Assembly (NCBI GenBank): GCA_036561005.1
Contig: DATBQE010000180.1
Span: 18,064 to 82,063, forward strand
Direction: 5' to 3'
DNA from: PKWO01 sp036561005
GTDB lineage: Bacteria > Pseudomonadota > Gammaproteobacteria > Burkholderiales > Burkholderiaceae_D
DNA length: 64,000 nucleotides
Shown: positions 63,801-64,000 of the stretch, piece by piece
How positions within the stretch are numbered: position 1 is the first letter of the stretch
Layout of the letters: each line of letters starts with the position of its first letter
Translations under genes and position numbers: made by a program
The notes under the pieces: model-generated
Told to the model about the DNA's origin: nothing
What the model saw: the letters and a program-made list of their open reading frames with translations, nothing else
Database searches by the model: none

Positions 63801-64000
63801 GAACGTTGCCTCGAATGGCACCGTAACCGGTGCGGCCAATGGCGTATCCGGCACTTACAGTGCCGGTGTCGTGACGGTGAATTTCGCCAACCCTGGCGAC
63901 GCACACAGCGCCACGATCACCGCGACGCAAACCGACCAATACGGCAACACGGCCAACGGCAATACGGCCAGCGTGACTGAACATATCGCAGCACCACCCG
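51832..64000 (+). CDS. Giant LapA-like repeat adhesin, type I secreted (partial)
   Basis: One open frame from ATG 51832 (AGGAA upstream) to the window end, at least 4,056 codons; the C-terminal secretion signal is missing. Residues 1-75 form a FecR-like retention module (GKVVVLQGHAYIR, VIVTGPGAVVQIGYGQG). SAAG at about 115-118, followed by a Gly run, matches the di-alanine site cut by LapG proteases. A cadherin-like domain follows (about 165-275), then Ig-like repeats in three types (A, B, C). Cell-surface adhesion and biofilm matrix binding are expected. No stop, frameshift or signal peptide is seen. LapD, LapG and LapE homologues are not in this window. Confidence 0.92.
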   Translation, partial: MASSDIVIGKVVVLQGHAYIRTAGGAQIELKLGDPIHEGDVIVTGPGAVVQIGYGQGETYVVHQNETVTVDNSVFAVDGPDAHNAALTAKGAQLATITDAIASGNGSLDQLLEASAAGLGGGGGDTNDGHTFVQLVRIVEATTPAGLPTSTDDGSGQQTGQSSRTGISGPTAQDVAVSDTVSTAHEQPVHIRLTGTDASAPITSFTILDLPTNGTLYLADGKTPVHAGEVVSASGNGADLVFVAAAGTTAALASFHFSATDSQGAISNVATGTIDIIAAPAITINPIATIDSAEAGSAAPIAITGTVSSNVPVGDTVTLTVDGHSYTGTVQAGGTYSIGVPGNVLAGASVDSIHATVSVTNASGSVSTATADQGYNVELNAPAITISIDPIAPIDIAEAASSAPIAINGKVSSNVPVGDTVTLTVGGHSYTGTVQVGGTYSIGIPGNVLATAPVDSVHASVSATDAAGNTASASADQPYTLVTTPDSISISIDPIATINGAEAASGNPIAITGTVSSNVPVGDTVTLTVDGHSYTGTVQAGGTYSIGIPGNVLAAGPIDIVHATVSASDPAGNVLNASADQGYNVELVAPAISITIAPIAAITTAEAASSAPIAITGTVSSNVPIGDTVTLTIDGHTYTGTVHAGGTYSIGVPGNVLAAGPIDSVHASVSMTDAAGNSASASADQSYTVQGVSNPPTITIDPIATVNGAEGTSSVPVAITGTVSANVPVGDTVTLTVDGHSYTGFVLAGGVYSIGIPGNILAGAATDDVHASVSITDAGGHVLTGTADQAYFVELNAPAISISIDPIAAITVSEGGSSAPVAITGTVSANVPVGDTVTLTVDGHTYTGTVQAGGTYSIGVPGNILAGASIDDVHASVAATDAAGNVANASADQSYTVLSSAPVISISIDPIATINGAEAGSSNPVTITGTVSSNVPVGDTVTLTIDGNVYTGTVQAGGTYSIGVPGNVLGSSTSDDVHVSVSVGSGAGTSTATADQNYNVELTAPAISIAIDPIADVTGSAGSSSTPIAITGTVSSNVPVGDTVTLTVDGHNYSGTVQAGGTYSIGVPGNVLAAAPIDSVHASVSMTDAAGNVASAGADQTYHVALDPNAITIEIDPIATINGAEAASANPIAITGTVSANVPVGDTVTLTIDGHDYTGTVQAGGTYSIDIPGTVLGAAASDNVHASVSATDSGGNVVNATADQGYTVELVAPAINIAINAIPTITNAEAASANPVAINGTVSANVPVGDTVTLTVDGHDYTGTVQAGGTYSIGVPGNVLAGATTDSVHASVSMTDAAGNSASASADQAYSVAPVVPPVTIAIDPIPTVNGAEAASSNPVTITGTVSSSVPVGDTVTLTIDGHIYTGTVQPGGTYSIGVPGNVLAGATFDNVHASVTATDGSGNPVTAGADQPYVVELTAPPIAIGIDPIATINGTEAASSNPVAVTGTVSANVPVGDTVTLTVDGHNYTGTVLAGGTYSIGVPGNVLAGAAVDSVHASVSMTDAAGNMASASADQAYSVVLSGPAITIGIDPIATVNGAEAASANPVAITGSVSANVPVGDTVTLTIDGNQYTGTVQSGGTYSIGVPGNVLAGATSDSVHASVSVTDAGGNVTSASADQVYSVELTAPPISIAIDPIATINGVEAASAAPVTVTGTVSANVPVGDTVTLTVDGHDYTGTVQAGGTYSIGVPGNVLAGAATDSIHASVSTTDAAGNTASASADQAYAVELTGPAISIAIDPIATVNGAEGASSNPIAITGTVSANVPVGDTVTLTVDGHDYTGTVQAGGTYSIGVPGNILAGAATDSIHASVSMTDAAGNTSNAGADQAYAVQLSGAAISIAIDPIATVNGAEAASSNPITITGTVSANVPVGDTVTLTVDGHDYAGTVQAGGTYTIGVPGNILAGAAADNIHASVSTTDGVGNTSTASADQAYTVELSAPPITIAIDPIATVNGAEAASSNPVAITGTVSANVPVGDTVTLTIDGHDYTGTVQPGGTYSIGVPGNILAGATTDNVHASVSMTDAAGNSTSAAADQAYTVELAAPAISISIDPVATINGAEGSSAAPVAITGTVSGNVPVGDTVTLTVDGHDYTGTVQAGGTYSIGVPGNVLAGAATDSIHASVSMTDAAGNSTNASADQIYNVQLSGPVISIAIDPIATVNGAEAASANPVAVTGTVSSNVPVGDTVTLTVDGHNYTGTVQAGGTYSIGVPGNILAGAPVDSVHAGVSTTDAFGNVSNASADQSYVVELTAPAISIAIDPIATVNGAEAASANPVTITGTVSSNVPVGDTVILTVDGHDYTGTVQAGGTYSIGVPGNILAGAAIDSIHASVSMTDAAGNIANAAADQAYAVELTAPAISIAIDPIATVNGAEAASSNPIAITGTVSANVPVGDTVTLTIDGTQYTGTVQAGGTYSIGVPGNVLAGATTDTIHASVSATDAAGNTASANADQSYSVDTVAPGAPVVAITTDANADGFINSSELNGASTVHAAVTLNAAGQTDLANGGTVQLSVTDAGVTQTLNLHMSGGNLVDGSGNTYGYSGGVISLTEAAPGDGKGISVTATETDAAGNVSALSNAAATEQLSAAAISINIDSIAPINAAENASSNPITITGTVSNNVPVGTTVTLTIDGHNYTGTVDAGDTYSINVPGNILGGAVADNVHASVSTTDAVGNVASASADQAYVVDTIAPGAPAVAIATDTNQDGVINSTELNGATTVHSTVILNAAGQTDLANGGTVQITVVDAGVTQSLNLHMSGGILVDGSGSPYSYSGGVITLTEVAPGDGNTITITSIETDVAGNPSASSSAAATEDISAPGAPIVSISTDTNHDGFINTTELGASSTVQATVALNAAGQTDLANGGTVQLTVVDAGVTQTLNLHMSGGNLVDGSGNTYGYSGGVISLTEAAPGDGKGISVTATETDAAGNVSASSNAAATEQLTAAAISIGIDSIAPINAAENASSNPIAITGTVSSNVPVGTTVTLTIDGHNYTGTVGAGDTYSINVPGNVLGGAMADNVHASVSTTDAVGNVASASADQPYSVDTVAPGAPTVAIATDTNADGFINSSELNGATTVHSTVTLNAAGQTDLVNGGTVQITVVDVGVTQNLNLHLSGGNLVDGSGNTYAYSGGVITLTEAAPGDGNTIRVTSTETDAAGNVSASSNATATQDITAPGAPTVAITTDGNHDGVINSTELSGAANVQATVTFNAAGQSDLANGGTVQITVVDAGATQNLTLHMSGGNLVDGSGNTYSYSGGVITLTETAPGDTKSISVTATETDVAGNVSASSNAAATEYVTGPVAPVVTISSDTNHDGVLSGSEVTAEATAGVAVGTVALNAANLSASGSATVTVVDNGVTTTLNVASNGIVTGAANGVSGTYSGGVVTVNFINPGDAHSATITATQTDQYGNTANSNTASVTEHIAAPPAPVVTITSDSNHDGVLNSGEISAEATAGVAVGIVALNAANLSASGSATVTIVDNGVTTTLNVASNGTVTGAANGVSGTYSAGVVTVNFSNPGDTHSATIAATQTDQYGNTANGNTASVTEHIAAPPAPVVTITSDSNDDGVLNSSEVTAEATAGVAIGTVALNAANLSASGSATVTVVDNGVTTTLNIASNGTVTGAANGVSGTYSGGVVTVNFINPGDAHSATITATQTDRYGNTANSNTASVTEHIAAPPAPVVTITSDSNHDGVLNISEVTAETTAGVAVGTVALNAANLGASGSATVTVVDNGVATTLNVASNGAVTGAANGVSGTYSAGVVTVNFTNPGDAHSATITATQTDQYGNTANSNTASVTEHISAPPAPVVTITSDSNHDGVLNSSEVTAEATAGVAVGTVALNAANLIASGSATVTVVDNGVTTTLNVASNGTVTGAANGVSGTYSGGVVTVNFVNPGDAHSASITATQTDQYGNTANGNTASVTEHIAAPPAPVVTITSDSNHDGVLNSSEVTAEATAGVAIGTVALNAVNLSASGSATVTVVDNGVTTTLNVASNGTVTGAANGVSGTYSAGVVTVNFANPGDAHSATITATQTDQYGNTANGNTASVTEHIAAPP
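52661..59196 (+). repeat. Type A: 21 tandem 104-residue Ig-like repeats
   Basis: The marker GCCATCACCGGCACGGT recurs every 312 bp from 52735 to 58972 (one interval is 309 bp). Each unit reads IDPIATINGAEAAS, PIAITGTVSSNVPVGDTVTLTVDG, YTGTVQAGGTYSIGVPGNVLAG, DSVHASVSTDAAGN. Copies differ mainly at synonymous sites and at a few residues after GTV and after ADQ. Confidence 0.92.
59197..61725 (+). repeat. Mosaic of type B calcium-loop repeats and two type A repeats
   Basis: The order is B-A-B-B-A-B-B. Five B units (near 59208, 59908, 60280, 60970 and 61350) carry DxNxDGxINxxE loops such as TDANADGFINSSELNG, which look like EF-hand-type calcium sites. A units lie near 59590-59890 and 60660-60960. 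A 1,068-bp super-repeat (59413 vs 60481) covers B-A-B. Confidence 0.85.
61726..64000 (+). repeat. Type C: six 126-residue repeats, running off the window
   Basis: Units start at about 61735, 62113, 62491, 62869, 63247 and 63625 (378-bp period). Each begins APVVTITSDSNHDGVLN (a calcium-loop motif) and ends TANSNTASVTEHIAAPP. Neighbouring units are nearly identical at the nucleotide level, so expansion is recent. Confidence 0.93.

Noticed and set aside
51838..63984. Very long antisense open frames (993, 1500, 576 and 764 codons) on the minus strand
   Set aside because: They mirror the repeats of the plus-strand adhesin, have no start sites or folded-domain motifs, and arise because the repeated codons lack antisense stops. 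The plus frame is continuous and has a retention module, ribosome-binding site and fitting neighbours.
52661..64000. CRISPR-like array or tandem non-coding repeats
   Set aside because: The periods are 312 and 378 bp, all multiples of three, and the sequence is one open reading frame with conserved residues; there are no short repeats with unique spacers.

Overview
The window is a dense stretch of chromosome from a Gram-negative betaproteobacterium. The best fit is Burkholderiales, probably Oxalobacteraceae (Herminiimonas, Janthinobacterium or Collimonas-like). This rests on protein similarity recognised by eye: a TIGR01841-type phasin, a ribF-ileS-lspA-coaBC-dut gene order, a sulfate ABC operon ending in cysB, and a LapB/LapC-type secretion pair. 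No rRNA or tRNA gene, insertion sequence, prophage or CRISPR array was seen.

Layout, left to right. 1-2530 (minus strand): two overlapping FKBP prolyl isomerases, one cytosolic and one exported (cut by the window edge), and a GH18 chitinase lipoprotein with two chitin-binding modules joined by long Pro-Thr linkers. 3219-10957: an EI24 membrane protein, a large coiled-coil DUF349 protein, two little-known proteins, a small HNH protein, an XRE regulator and a phasin. 11375-14774: a DMT exporter, a thioesterase, a nitroreductase and a PbpG-type DD-endopeptidase. 15219-20938: a probable six-bladed propeller protein of unknown role, an IclR regulator diverging from lutA-lutB (lactate oxidation, with lutC not adjacent), dgkA and a DUF5990-like protein. 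21110-26590: a sulfate uptake operon sbp-(hydrolase)-cysT-cysW-cysA-cysB. 26659-35107 (minus): a co-oriented run ribF, ileS, lspA, coaBC, a YidD-like gene, dut and an M48-like lipoprotein that has lost its zinc-binding histidines. 35378-39594: an MtfA-type peptidase, a secreted unknown, an ArsR/SdpI-type pair and rsmE. 39848-46451: transketolase, an acetyltransferase, gap, an FAD/NAD(P)-binding protein and an unusual two-domain member of the phosphatidylserine decarboxylase superfamily.

The right end (47112-64000) is a biofilm-adhesin locus. It holds a LapB-like ABC exporter, a LapC-like adaptor, an orphan LuxR-type regulator without an obvious phospho-acceptor, and then one open frame of more than 4,056 codons that runs off the window. 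That protein begins with a FecR-like retention module and a di-alanine (LapG-type) site. It continues with 21 tandem 104-residue Ig-like repeats, a B-A-B mosaic with EF-hand-like calcium loops, and at least six 126-residue repeats. A perfect 14-bp palindrome overlaps a candidate promoter upstream of it.

The most unusual non-coding signal is a pair of dispersed, about 120-bp palindromic elements (35110-35230 and 51683-51806) whose stems covary. One copy contains the ribF Shine-Dalgarno sequence inside its outer stem. Other, different palindromic elements lie at 30825-30918 and 46913-47070.
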